A stretch of 64,000 nt of DNA from positions 8,618,001 through 8,682,000 of the forward strand of contig CAVNZM010000005.1 in the NCBI GenBank assembly GCA_963693365.1, given 5' to 3'. The stretch comes from Amoebidium appalachense (Eukaryota; Ichthyosporea). This document shows, one piece after another, positions 1 to 10,606 of this stretch (the stretch's first letter is position 1; each line of letters opens with the position of its first letter). Below the pieces are notes generated by a model. It made no database searches. It was not told the origin of the DNA and was given only the letters and a program-made list of their open reading frames with translations. The position numbers and the translations under genes are program-made.

Positions 1-110
1 CGGTCCCCGTTGAGCTTCACTTTTAATCATGGCATCACATATACGGTATATGAGAGAGTTTGATAATATCGAATTCTCCTTTCTCTCACCCAACCTTTCT
101 CTCTCGAGAT

Positions 111-134
111 CCCCCCCCCCCCCCCCCCCCCCCC
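111..134. repeat. Poly(C) run, 24 nt
   Basis: Uninterrupted C homopolymer. Runs of G or C of 15 to 90 nt recur throughout the window and are one of its main compositional features. Confidence 0.95.
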
Positions 135-667
135 TTCCCTTCCCCTTCCCCCTCCATTCCGGATTCTATATAGGGTCACTCTACCGGCTTGGCCCCGGTA
201 CCGGTGCAGTCCCGGCCCCCGTCACCTCGGGATCTCTGTGCACACCTTCTCAACCAAAATTCTCTACATTGGCGGACCCACACACTGACTTAATGATAAT
301 TCCAGCACACATTTATATGTACGCACCATACGCACACGCTCCATGATTCGGCACATGCACGTCGGTTCTTTTACGAATGGCTAAATTCTGAGATTATAAT
401 GCTGTTGTGCATGAAGTGTGCACTGCGTGAACTATACTAGGCGGTTCATAAGAGGATTGGTGCGAAGACAGGGAGGAAGCACGTGCACATATGTTTTCAG
501 TCGTGAAATCCCTCAAGCTTATAATTATCATTAGTGTAGTAACTGGACTGACGGAGTGTAGCTTTGGTGCAGGAAGTTTTTTTACACCCCCTTTTCTTTT
601 CTTTTGTCTGTTTCTTTTTCTTTTTTTTTTCTTTTTTTTTTTTGTGGTGGTGGTACCACCATTCGCT

Positions 668-890
668 TTTAGCAGAATAACCATGTAGAATAATTCTGCT
701 TCTACTGAATACTTTCCCAGCAGATTTTTTTTGGCAATGTTCTGCTTTTTTAAAGAGTCATGCATTCTACTGGAAGCAAGTTTTTTATTTCTGATCCCAC
801 GAGCCGAATAATTCTGCTCGAAGTACACGGCAGAATGTGATGCAGAACTTCTTTAGGCTGATTCCAATACTAGCAGAATATTCTGCTTTT
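668..890. repeat. Cluster of AGCAGAAT/ATTCTGCT inverted motifs
   Basis: The octamer AGCAGAAT or its complement recurs at about 670, 690, 737, 808, 830 and 872. At 872-887 two copies abut to form a perfect 16-bp palindrome, agcagaatattctgct. Similar imperfect palindromes lie at about 685-700 and 803-818. No coding potential is evident. The cluster could be a decayed MITE or a set of protein-binding sites. Confidence 0.6.
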
Positions 891-963
891 AAGTCTGTGG
901 GTAACCGCTCCACGTTGGAATAAGTCTGGTTTTTAGAATTCCACAAGAGTTCCGTTCGTGCAC

Positions 964-965
<2 letters not shown>

Positions 966-1052
<87 letters not shown>
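966..1052. repeat. (TG)n microsatellite
   Basis: About 43 perfect TG units, followed by a degenerate TG/CG tail to about 1135. Translates as Cys-Val or Thr-His repeats with no coding meaning. Confidence 0.97.
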
Positions 1053-1057
<5 letters not shown>

Positions 1058-1309
1058 GTCTGCGTGTGCGCGTGCGTGTGCACGTGCGCGCATGTGTTGT
1101 CATGTGTGTTTGTGTGATTATGTGTGTGTCTGTTTGCATGACACTGTACGGACATGGGCGTGCGTGCTTGAGTCCTTGCCAATCGCTGGTTCAGGAGTAC
1201 TAGGCTACTGGTGAAGATATGAAGTCACTGTGCTTATTATGTGTACACTTTTGTACGGCGCAGAAAAATGACGAGCCGTGGCAGGTAGGGCGGGAGGGAG
1301 AGAGGGGGG

Positions 1310-1413
<104 letters not shown>

Positions 1414-1496
1414 GTGCGTGTGTTTGTGTGTGTCATATAGGTCTAGAAAGAGATCTAGAGAGATCGATCTAGATCTGAGGGAGATCTGCTTCTGGA

Positions 1497-1519
1497 GGGG
1501 GGGGGGGGGGGGGGGGGGG

Positions 1520-1554
<35 letters not shown>
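1497..1554. repeat. Poly(G) tract
   Basis: G homopolymer of nearly 60 nt with one A interruption. It is a likely G-quadruplex former and a likely place for assembly length errors. Confidence 0.95.
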
Positions 1555-1556
<2 letters not shown>

Positions 1557-3465
1557 GAGAGAGAGAGAGAGAGAGAGAGAACGAGAGAACGAGAGAGAGA
1601 GAGATCCAGAGAGGGCCCTGGGAAAGGGAGAGAGAGCCAGTGGCCCGGGAGAGTCTCAGAGAGGGAGAAGAGGAGAAAGAGGATGAGAGAGAGGGGGAGT
1701 GAGAGAAAGGGAGACTCTGAGAGAGAGAGTGTGTGTGTGTGCCATCTGTGTGTGTGGAAGGGGGTTGGGAACTTGGGGGGCGTCTGTCACATATCTGTGT
1801 ATCATGCTGCGACAAACGCCACCTCACCTTCCCCCAAAGCTTGTTGAAGTGCCAGGACAAGCCTTGCATGCACACAGTGATATTGTGTTCCCCGTCCTTA
1901 CCCGGAGTGATTATTGTGGATATGAATAATGAGCTGCCATATGACCTGCCAGCTGACTCGGGTACGCCCACACGTTCACGGCCACAGTGTGTACCTGGTG
2001 CTGTCCAGTACGTGAATTGACGGCTCAGGCTGCGCACATGACGTGCACGTCACCGCATGACTCAGTTTGGCACTTGAGTCTCATTGAGTCTCAGTGAGGC
2101 TGGTGCCACCGCAGCGCCTCCTATCATAACCAAAGGGCTGATATTGCGGTGTTTTGTATTTTCTAGTAAAAAGTTTGTGTAAATGCCGATGTTTTACACT
2201 GTATAACCATTATAATTGTGTCGTATTTCCGAGCACGTGTGCTTTCGGTGCACGTGGACATGCCCACATCCGGAGGCTGCGGGAAAAGTTGGCGCCATCA
2301 GATAACTGTGGTGCCTTATCCACCAATCGGAAATGGCTCACATTCTTGCCAAAACAGGCAGGTGATCCTCAATCCCTATTGGTTATCATATATTTGAGCC
2401 GCAGCCTCCAAGTCTCGTGCCTTCAAGAAGACGCGGCCTGACACAGGGGCGCTGGGTGGTACAAACAGCAACTACAACTACAAATAATCTCCCATACACA
2501 TGTATTTATGGCCATTATTATTGGAAAATACATAGTGATACATGGTACTCATATTCTGTACATGTAGACTCAGTACACAACTGTCCAATTTATGCACGCC
2601 TGCGGTATGTGAAGTGTCATGTGACCGCGCAGCCGGGAATTTTTCATCCACCAATCAAAATGTGGCCACAAAAACCGTGGGGCAATGAGTTCGGATAGAT
2701 TTTTGACGCTGCACTAACGTGTGAAAAATGTGTATGTATTGCATATTTTTTTCGGTATCTAAGCTTATAAGGGTATAAATATGGCCAGGTAATACTTGCA
2801 AACAATAGTTTCAGATGATTTTGAATGATCCGACCTTTGGAAGTAAGCACATAATGGTCATGGAACTCCGGGAAGATTCCTTGAGTTGCCTCACCCAATC
2901 ATCTTGCTTCGAAGTAGAAGAGCCAATCATAATCCACACACTGAGCAGGACGCCAGGTATAAGAAGGTAACAATGGTACCCTTTGTTCACAGAACTTCAC
3001 ACCTGTCGCGGAATGTAAACGCAGTGCACGTTTTGCAATACTTGCAAGCCGTCGCCTGCAGCTGTGTTTTTTTGCGCATATTTTTTAAGAAGTAAAGGCA
3101 TATACATGCATAAAGGAAAGGAGAGGTGTATTCACTGGGTGTTTAAAACACAAATTGGGTAGACTTTAATGTGGAGTTGAACGAACTTCTTTGTTTTTCT
3201 AAGTTAGAGGCTGAGCGCAACGTGTTCGGCATTTCCCGTGGTCTTCCCCAGAAACTCTCAAAACCAAAAAACTCAGGACATTCGCTAAAACACTAGCAAT
3301 AAGCAATTAGTATTTGCAAGGGAGGTGATTTTTTTTCACTCACACACACACGTAGCCAAGCACGTAAGTATTCGTTTCATGTACTTTGTAACGTGCGCCT
3401 AACAAACAAACTCCCGCCACAAAAACGTTAACTAGATTAGCTAGAGTCATAGCCAACCCGCAAAA

Positions 3466-5220
3466 ATGGGTCTTGACCGAGTGTATAACCAGTTTATTTC
3501 CTGCAAGCCCGTCGACCTAAGCGATGATGAAAAGAACAAGAATGGCCTCGCTCGTTGCCTCAACGTGTTCGACCTCATTGCTTATGGTCTAGGTTCGTGT
3601 GTGGGCGCAGGTGTATTCGTCACGACGGGTCAAATTGCTGCCTTCCACGCCGGTCCCTCCGTGTGCCTTTCTTTCCTTTTCGCCGGCTTTGCCGCCCTTC
3701 TCTCCGGTTTGTGCTATGCCGAGTTCGCAGCCAAAATGCCCATTGCAGGCTCCGCGTACGCCTATTCATACGCCACTTTGGGCGAGCTTATGGCGTGGAT
3801 CATGGGTTGGAATTTGTGCCTCGAGTACGGAATTAGCGCAGGTACCATTGCAGTCAGCTGGGCCTCCTACGTGGTGGCGGCGTTGTCAAACTTCGGCGTT
3901 GATGTGCCCGTTGGTGTTACCCCCGTCGAGCTGAGCGGACCTTTCCAAGTTAACGCTCTTGCCCTTTTGATTATTATTATCGTCACTGTGTTCCAACTGT
4001 GCGGATGCAACGTTTCGGCCAAGTTCAACCTCGTGATTACCATTTGGAACGTGTCTCTCATCTGTTTCGTTATCATTTATGGTTTCACGCTTGTGGACGC
4101 AGACAACTGGTCCCCCTTCATGCCTTTCGGTTTTGACGAGGTTCTTGTCGGTGCGGGCATTGCCTTTTTCAGCTATGTTGGCTTTGACGCCGTCAGCAGT
4201 ATGAGTGCGGAGGCAAAGAACCCGCAGCGCGACATCCCCCTTGGTCTGTTGGGCACCCTCGGCATTGCCACCACCCTCTACTGCCTCGTTGGGTTAGTCA
4301 TTGCCGGCATGGTCCCATACACCACCCTTCAGAACCCCATCTACACCGATTCTCCCATCTCCCAGGCGTTTTCCTATGCGGGTTCCAACTGGGCGGCATC
4401 TCTCATCGCCGTTGGTTCGGTCACCACCCTCACGTGCACCACCCTTTGCTCCATGCTGGGCCAGCCCAGAATCTTCCTCGCAATGGCCCAGGACGGTCTC
4501 CTCTTCCCTGTTCTCGGCCGCACGAGCAAGCGCGGTGTTCCCGTCGCCGGCACTCTTCTCACGTGTCTTATCGCAGGCACCCTCGCCCTGTTCTTCACGT
4601 TTGATTTCCTCTCCGACTCCATTTCCCTGGGTACTTTCATGGCCTTTTCATTCGTTTGCGGTGGTGTTTTGATCCTTAGAATGGCCTATGACCCTGCCCG
4701 CGTGGACCCGTCATCTCAGCCCGACAAGAAGCTTCTAGCAAGCTGGGTGCCCAAGACACTGATTGCATGGTTCGGCGTCGGCTCGTGGGCGTTCTGGATG
4801 GTGATTCGCCGGTCGGAGGCCCCCATGTGGTTGTCCATGGTGTGCCTGGTTCTCTTCTCCGTCGTCCCGTGTGCCGGAATCATTTATTTGTGGTATTTCG
4901 CCGTGCGGGTTCCTCCCTCGCGGACATTCCAGACCCCGCTTATGCCTTTTACCCCCCTTCTGGGTCTTTTTGTCAACGGGTGCCTGATGGCGGGTCTCGC
5001 CTACCAATCATATGTGAATTTGGCCATCTGGACCGGTATTGGGCTAATGGTGTACTTTGCGTATGGATTTAGGAATTCGAATTTGCGCCGCGGGATCACG
5101 GAATCGAATTCCCTGGGTGGGAATGATGATGAGGAGAGGGCTGGACACGTGCTCTCTGTTAACGCAAAGGAGATTTCTGAATCGGAGATTAAGGAGAAGG
5201 CTGGTGGATCTCCAAAGTAG
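3466..5220 (+). CDS. Cationic amino acid transporter-like permease (APC superfamily, SLC7/CAT type)
   Basis: Intronless 584-residue multipass membrane protein that should import amino acids across the plasma or vacuolar membrane. Residues 43-55 carry the APC first-helix signature GSCVGAGVFVTTG, the unwound substrate-binding segment. A cytosolic loop near residues 240-265 contains FDAVSSMSAEAKNPQRDIP, typical of CAT proteins, and about twelve hydrophobic segments follow the APC pattern. The N-terminal FDLIAYGLGS and an acidic, Lys-rich cytosolic C-tail match CAT/YfnA-like permeases in layout, and the length is right for the family. The start ATG has a purine at -3 (caaaaATGG) and no earlier in-frame ATG fits. 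AATAAA follows 215 nt after the stop. Codon use is rich in C- and G-ending codons, as in actin. Substrate choice (Arg/Lys or broader) cannot be read from the sequence. Confidence 0.92.
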   Translation: MGLDRVYNQFISCKPVDLSDDEKNKNGLARCLNVFDLIAYGLGSCVGAGVFVTTGQIAAFHAGPSVCLSFLFAGFAALLSGLCYAEFAAKMPIAGSAYAYSYATLGELMAWIMGWNLCLEYGISAGTIAVSWASYVVAALSNFGVDVPVGVTPVELSGPFQVNALALLIIIIVTVFQLCGCNVSAKFNLVITIWNVSLICFVIIYGFTLVDADNWSPFMPFGFDEVLVGAGIAFFSYVGFDAVSSMSAEAKNPQRDIPLGLLGTLGIATTLYCLVGLVIAGMVPYTTLQNPIYTDSPISQAFSYAGSNWAASLIAVGSVTTLTCTTLCSMLGQPRIFLAMAQDGLLFPVLGRTSKRGVPVAGTLLTCLIAGTLALFFTFDFLSDSISLGTFMAFSFVCGGVLILRMAYDPARVDPSSQPDKKLLASWVPKTLIAWFGVGSWAFWMVIRRSEAPMWLSMVCLVLFSVVPCAGIIYLWYFAVRVPPSRTFQTPLMPFTPLLGLFVNGCLMAGLAYQSYVNLAIWTGIGLMVYFAYGFRNSNLRRGITESNSLGGNDDEERAGHVLSVNAKEISESEIKEKAGGSPK

Positions 5221-5434
5221 ATTTAGCGCCCCCTTTTTTGGCTAATCTTTAAGGGTGTGGCTGGCCAATCGGCTTTTGTATTTATATTTTAGATAGCAAA
5301 TTACTTTTGATAGTGGGTGACGTGCCAGTGGTAACCTTTTTCTCAAATTTGATATTTTCAGGTACGACGTACCCACATGATATGTACAGGGGTTGGCATG
5401 AATCTTCAAAACACTAGAGATTTAGCAGGTTATT

Positions 5435-5440
5435 AATAAA
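5435..5440 (+). terminator. Polyadenylation signal AATAAA of the transporter gene
   Basis: Canonical hexamer in AT-rich DNA 215 nt after the transporter stop codon. No competing hexamer lies between. Confidence 0.6.
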
Positions 5441-5945
5441 ACACTACCATAACTTAACATATGTGCACGAGTCATTGTTTTTCAGTGCCCCCCCCCCCCC
5501 CCCCCCCCCCCCATACACACACACACACACACACACCGACACACCGTCTTACACTGGCACACATCATGCCATCCATCGGAATTTATCATCTTATGTGCCC
5601 CAGGTCACAAAGTTTCTAAACAAAGGGGTAAAAAAGCGTGTCCCAATAATGTGTGTGTGTGATGGTGCTGACGTTGGAGATGGGGGGTGGGGTGGGGGGG
5701 GAGAGGGGAGGGAGTTGGGGGGACGGGAGGGGAAGGGGGGAGTTTGGAAAATGCCTGGTCATTACAGACTTCCCATGCATCTGTGGAATCCTAGCTTGTG
5801 TTTGCTATGAGATTGCCATCATATTACACTGGATGTGATTGGTCATTGTGTTCTAGCCAGTGGGTATATAAGCCGTCCAGAGCCACAATAAACATGAGTC
5901 GCCATGAACTTTTAACCCCCCCCCCCCCCTCCCCCCCCAAAAAAA

Positions 5946-6022
<77 letters not shown>

Positions 6023-6072
6023 TTTCTTTTTTTTTTTTTTTTTTTTTTTTAACACACGTGCACACCGCACAC

Positions 6073-6115
<43 letters not shown>

Positions 6116-6402
6116 AAAAAAAAAAAAAACATTATTGAACTGTTCCTTACCACCACCTTTAGGTAAGGTACCAGCCCTAGGCCTCCACAAGGCAACGATG
6201 CCAACAGGTGCCATTCCTCGCAAATAAAGGCTGAAACAAAAATCCTGGCCTAAGTGTATACAGTAGTCACCTCAGAATAATAGTATTGTCACTTAAAATT
6301 GCAAGGATCTATAGTTGGTGCCAAGTGGAAGACTGGAGAGTCTACCTTAGTAAATAAATAAAAATACTAATTAAAATCATCCCCCCCCCCCCCTCCCCCC
6401 CC

Positions 6403-6436
<34 letters not shown>

Positions 6437-6624
6437 TCGCGCGGCACATTTTTGACCACCACCACTAACATCTTGACGCTCGCTGCCACCACCAACAGAG
6501 ATGCCTGTTGCACGGTCCCACGACCAAATGTCCTCTCCCTCCCCTCCCCTCCTCCCCCGCCCCCCCGCCCTCCCCCCCCCCCCCCCCCCCCCCTCCCACC
6601 CCCCTCCCCTCCGTCCGAGTCACA

Positions 6625-6676
<52 letters not shown>

Positions 6677-6678
6677 AT

Positions 6679-6763
<85 letters not shown>

Positions 6764-6942
6764 CCCCCTCCCCCTCCCCCCCTCCCCCCCCCCCCCCCCC
6801 CCCCCCGGCCGGCAAAAACCATCCTCATTTTCATCAGCATCCAGGATATAACAGTGGCCACATGATGCCATTCAACCACTAGAAAGTTGAACACCGAAGT
6901 AGTTAAGATTATCATTATGGATTTTGTATTGACTAGTCACAT

Positions 6943-6985
<43 letters not shown>

Positions 6986-8142
6986 CTAACTGCCCTCCAA
7001 TATTGAAAAAATGAAAAAAATTACTTCCCGACGGCGGATTTGGAAAAAAAAAAGTTTTTTCTTTTGACTGGATTTATTCGACGGAAAGATATGCAAGTAT
7101 GCACGGCATACTGAGAAGACAATAAAAAAAACTATCACGAGTTATCCAGTAACAAGTGCATACTAAGATACCTGAACACTGTGTGAAAATCATATATCAT
7201 AGATACTCAATGTGACGACCAACAGAATTCAACAGAAAGTCTAAAGTGGTCACATTGCCAGCCAGTGTAGCAGACACCCGTAGGGAAAGAGGTAAAACGC
7301 GACATAAAAACTCACACCTATCAACATGTGAAAGGCCTCGTCGAGATCTGTCGAATGACACACAAAAAAAAATGCGCCATTTTGACCCCCCTCTCACCCG
7401 ACCCGACCCGGCCCGATTACGTCATCATAGCCTTCCGACCCGACCCGAATCGGGTCACTATGGGCCAATCGAGGGTGGGGGGGGGGGGGGGGGGGGGGGG
7501 GGTGACACGGTGTCACACGCGTGGTACAAACACGGACAAACTGCGTAGACACACACATATACACGCACACACATGCACCACACATATGAACATAATACTG
7601 GAAGCATAGCTCAAGTCTCTTGGGCCGGATCCGGAGGCCGTGCGGGTCTTGGCTATGGCTCCCCAATCCCTCCCCCTCCCGCCCCCCCCCCCCCCCCCCC
7701 CCCCCTCCCCCCTTTCCCCCCTCCCTCCCCTCCCCCCCCCCCTCCCCCCCCCCCCCCCCCCCCATACACACTACACACACACACACACAGTGACAGACAC
7801 AGACACATACTTTTTGTAGATGCACACATGTGATTCAGTCCCATCTGCTTGAACGCACCCCGCCCGGACCGGAATAAAATGGATACCCGATGGATATCAG
7901 TGGGTTTGAAATTTAACCCCCCAGGGGGTTCTTTATGTTGATGTAAATATTTTTTTTTCTTTTGGCTGGTAAATATCTCAGAATTGTTTGCGAAATTTTG
8001 AATTCTGAAAAAAATTTCACTAGGAAGTCGATGGCGCTGAGCACGTAGAACACATTGTTTTTGTAATAGCACCCATCCTTAATTGTTTTCCAGAAAAGCG
8101 CCAATTTATGGTCAATTAGTAAAAATCCATATTTTCAAACCA
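5441..8142. other. Repeat-dominated spacer without a recognisable gene
   Basis: Contains C runs (5488-5512, 5918-5939, 6075-6105, 6380-6436), (CA)n (5948-6020, 6625-6708), (CT)n (6715-6762), T runs (6026-6050, 6943-6983), a G run (7479-7501) and C-rich DNA (7680-7763). At 7400-7455 there is a short GC-rich stretch repeating CCGACCCGA. Non-repetitive parts (6130-6370, 7010-7390, 7830-8140) show no exon with family motifs. Confidence 0.6.
5838..5897 (+). promoter_or_regulatory. Orphan core-promoter-like segment (ATTGG box, TATATAA, ATG)
   Basis: An inverted CCAAT box (gattggtca) lies about 25 bp before gggtatataagccg, and ATGAGTCGCC follows about 30 bp later. The reading frame then runs straight into C, A and (CA)n tracts, so no protein is supported. 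It may be a truncated gene start or a decayed retroelement promoter. Confidence 0.3.
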
Positions 8143-8310
8143 AAATACTTCACTTGATTCATCAAGCTCTATTTAGAGATGTATTTAGGCCAACTGATTG
8201 GTTGGAATAGTGTTCCAACAATCAGTGGCCACTAGGGAGCCGACTATGGTATATAGGCGGCGACTCGTTCTACTCGTCTTAGCTTTGTTTCCCCGTCGGC
8301 CCCTACTTAG
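8143..8310 (+). repeat. Left terminal direct repeat (LTR-like)
   Basis: 168 bp, almost identical to 10607-10774. It holds an imperfect inverted repeat (attggttggaa / ttccaacaat, about 8198-8222) and TATATA about 30 bp further on, then a C-ending initiator-like region, so it probably carries the element promoter. It does not begin TG or end CA. Confidence 0.9.
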
Positions 8311-8497
8311 CTGTAGAGGTCCGACAGACGGCAGGAGGCTCGGCTTAGCTCGGTAGGGCGGCGTGGCGCCCGGGTAGCAGTTGTGGAGCGTATTTAGCAG
8401 TGGTGGGTAAATCTAAATAGATAGCTATTTGCGTAGGGGTGAGCTGCACCCACGGCCTGAGGGCAACTGGGCTGCGGCCCTTTCTAGTTAGGTTCTA

Positions 8498-8551
8498 CGA
8501 GCGCGCGTAGTGTTGTAGATAAACTGTTTGCGAGCGCGCGTAGTGCTGCAG
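8498..8551 (+). repeat. Short leader direct repeat (cgagcgcgcgtagtg unit twice)
   Basis: Two copies of a unit of about 21 bp at 8498-8518 and 8531-8551, starting cgagcgcgcgtagtg and differing at two positions, just ahead of the RT start codon. It could be a structured leader or packaging signal; function unknown. Confidence 0.55.
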
Positions 8552-8588
8552 ACAGGTGTAGTGTCTCAATTTCTTCGAAGGCAGGATC

Positions 8589-9446
8589 ATGGGAGATGCA
8601 AGTGATGCATCCCAACTGCCATTGTATCAGAGAGTTCGTGCCTGTGTAGATGAGTGGAAGCGTGGGGGTGCGTCTAAAGAAGTTTTGTTCTGGATTAAGT
8701 ACGGCATCACACCAGAATGGAAGAGTGCGCGTCCTGCCCCTTTTGATGCAGGTGGCTATCTGGATATCGGCGAAGTTTCAGAGGCAGAAGCGGCAGTGGA
8801 AGTTGAACGGTTAGTGAGTAAGGGGGTCCTCAAGACAGTGCCTGAAAGCGCAAAATGGTGTGTTTCGAAGTCTTTTGGGCTGCGGAAGCCCAACGGAAAC
8901 GTCCGGCTCATTATTGATATGCGTCCTGTGAATGAATACGCCGTCGCACGTGGTATCAAGTACGAAACCCTCAGCGATTTGCGGGCGCTCGCGCAGCCGG
9001 GTGACCACGCTTTCAGTTTCGACCTCGAAGACGGATATTTTGCACTAGCCATTCAACCCCGGTTCCGCAAGTATTTCCAAATTCGTGTGGGGGGACAACT
9101 CTTCCAGTACATGGTGCTTCCCTTCGGTTACTCCCTCAGTCCCTACTTTTTCATGCGCCTTATGCGCGAGTTCGCGCGTCGGTTACGTGCACGCGGCATC
9201 CGTTCGTTGGTTTTCCTCGATGACTGGGCCATCTTCGAACAGGCGGCACGGGCACTCGACACACGCGGGGTGGTGGAGCAGGAATTGAAAGTCACCGGCC
9301 TTACGAAGCATCCGAATAAGGCTCATTGGGACCCAGTGAGTGCCCTCGACCATTTAGGCATCCACATAAATTTGGAGGAAGGGTATTTGTCTCCCACAGT
9401 GGCGTTTGGAAAAATTATCGGGGGAAACACGTTCTTTAATGGCTAA
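8589..9446 (+). CDS. Reverse transcriptase region of the DIRS-like element
   Basis: 285-residue frame from ATG to the first frameshift. It covers RT fingers and palm: GLRKPNGNVRLIIDMRPVN (motif 1-2 region, near residue 96), FSFDLEDGYFALAI (motif A, near 140), VLPFGYSLSPYFF (motif B, near 175) and VFLDDWAIF (catalytic motif C, near 208-215, with both aspartates). The LDDW form of motif C and the order of later domains resemble DIRS rather than Ty3 elements. The frame ends at 9446, but homology continues from about 9415 in the +1 frame, so this is the N-terminal part of one polyprotein. Confidence 0.88.
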   Translation: MGDASDASQLPLYQRVRACVDEWKRGGASKEVLFWIKYGITPEWKSARPAPFDAGGYLDIGEVSEAEAAVEVERLVSKGVLKTVPESAKWCVSKSFGLRKPNGNVRLIIDMRPVNEYAVARGIKYETLSDLRALAQPGDHAFSFDLEDGYFALAIQPRFRKYFQIRVGGQLFQYMVLPFGYSLSPYFFMRLMREFARRLRARGIRSLVFLDDWAIFEQAARALDTRGVVEQELKVTGLTKHPNKAHWDPVSALDHLGIHINLEEGYLSPTVAFGKIIGGNTFFNG

Positions 9447-10083
9447 GGCGCGCAAAGGACGGCGGTGGGTGGAAAAGAAGCAGGTGGCTAGATGGCTAGG
9501 GTTGGTTGTTAGTTTGCGTGCGGCGGTGCCTCATGTACTCACGGTTGTCCGGCCGGTGTATGGTGCTCTACACGGCGGGAACTGGCGTAGCTTTGTGCGG
9601 TTTGCGGGTCGGCAGCTACGCATTATCGGTAAAACCATGGGTATAATAGGTCGGCTTCCCCACACGGAAATCTGGCCTGAGCCTATCACGGCCGCTCTCA
9701 TCACAGATGCTGCCACCTCACACGGGTGGGGGGCAGTACTACAGTTGGGCCTACCAACCCCGCAGGTTGTGGAGGCTTTCGGTCGTTGGGCGGAGAGCGA
9801 TGCACCACGGGCGGCTGCAGTGGCGGAGTGCGAGGGCCTACTCGAGGCCTACCGCAGGCCCGAAATGCAGGCCCTAATCCAACGTCAGCGCGTACGCTGG
9901 CAGTCAGACGCCCAGGCCGCGTTGGGCGCGGTGCGCAAAAAGGGCAGCAGCAGCCCCGCCATGCAGCGAGTGCTATGGCGACTGCTGCAGTTGTGTTTGG
10001 AAAAGGGGCTCCCCCTGGCCCCAAGAGCTGTCATACATTCCGGGCGAAGTGAACGACCGTGCAGATTGGTTGTCGCGGATTGA
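9406..10083 (+). CDS. RT thumb and RNase H region of the DIRS-like element (+1 frame)
   Basis: Continues the previous frame after a +1 shift near a run of five A at about 9412-9416. It contains the RT connection (KKQVARWLGLVVSLRAAVP) and an RNase H core with ALITDAATSHGWGAVL (first catalytic Asp), AECEGLL (catalytic Glu) and VRWQSDAQAALGAV (third acidic residue). The RNase H end is not in this frame: it appears in the next +1 frame across a C run at about 10011-10015. No independent start codon is convincing. Confidence 0.82.
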   Translation: MEKLSGETRSLMAKARKGRRWVEKKQVARWLGLVVSLRAAVPHVLTVVRPVYGALHGGNWRSFVRFAGRQLRIIGKTMGIIGRLPHTEIWPEPITAALITDAATSHGWGAVLQLGLPTPQVVEAFGRWAESDAPRAAAVAECEGLLEAYRRPEMQALIQRQRVRWQSDAQAALGAVRKKGSSSPAMQRVLWRLLQLCLEKGLPLAPRAVIHSGRSERPCRLVVAD

Positions 10084-10570
10084 TCCCCGCCACGAGTGGT
10101 CGGTTACCCCTGCGGGGGTCGAGCGTATCGAGCAGACACTCGGATTGCACACGGCGGTGGATCGGTTTGCTACACCCGTGACAGCAGTCAAACCCACGTT
10201 TCACACATGGACCGCGGTGGTCCCCGTGAGCGGTGGGCAGGATGGGCTTGCCGCCGCATGGCAGGCCCCCAGCTGGTGGGCGCCACCGTTTCCATTGATC
10301 AAGCGGACAGTGGCGAAGATTCAGCGGGAATGTGCGCAGGGAATATTAGTGGTCCCGGTGTGGGACACCGCCTTATGGTGGCCGGTGGTGCAAGGGATGG
10401 CACAGGCCCACACGGACCTGGCCCCGAAGAAGTGGTGTTTCCGGTCGGTGTCCGGTCTTGGCGAATGCGTGCCTTCCTTTTGGACGGCAGCACCCGCCCC
10501 CCTTCATGATTGGATGAAAATCACTCGCCGCGCCGCTCCTGCCATCCAGCTTTGTGTATTATTTCTGTAA
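10049..10570 (+). CDS. RNase H end and DIRS post-RNase H domain (+1 frame)
   Basis: Homology in this frame begins near 10017, before the nominal GTG at 10049. SYIPGEVNDRADWLSR is the conserved RNase H end of DIRS-type elements. VDRFATPVTA, a Trp-rich stretch with WWAPPFPLIKRTVAKIQ, and VVPVWDTALWWPVV match the domain that in DIRS and Ngaro elements lies between RNase H and the recombinase. The frame stops at 10570, only 36 bp before the right repeat, leaving no room for a recombinase. Confidence 0.8.
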   Translation: MNDRADWLSRIDPRHEWSVTPAGVERIEQTLGLHTAVDRFATPVTAVKPTFHTWTAVVPVSGGQDGLAAAWQAPSWWAPPFPLIKRTVAKIQRECAQGILVVPVWDTALWWPVVQGMAQAHTDLAPKKWCFRSVSGLGECVPSFWTAAPAPLHDWMKITRRAAPAIQLCVLFL

Positions 10571-10606
10571 AATAAGAATGTGGTCGCAGATAGCAAGAAC
10601 ATAATT

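Noticed and set aside
958-1214. Open frames of Cys-Val or Thr-His repeats, and similar frames across the window
   Set aside because: They translate (TG)n/(CA)n, (GA)n or homopolymers, are open in several frames on both strands, and have no non-repetitive coding part.
8364-8379. TGGCGCCCGGGTAGCA, resembling a tRNA primer-binding site
   Set aside because: It lies 54 bp inside the left repeat end, while LTR elements place the site within a few bases of it, and the polymerase is DIRS-like.
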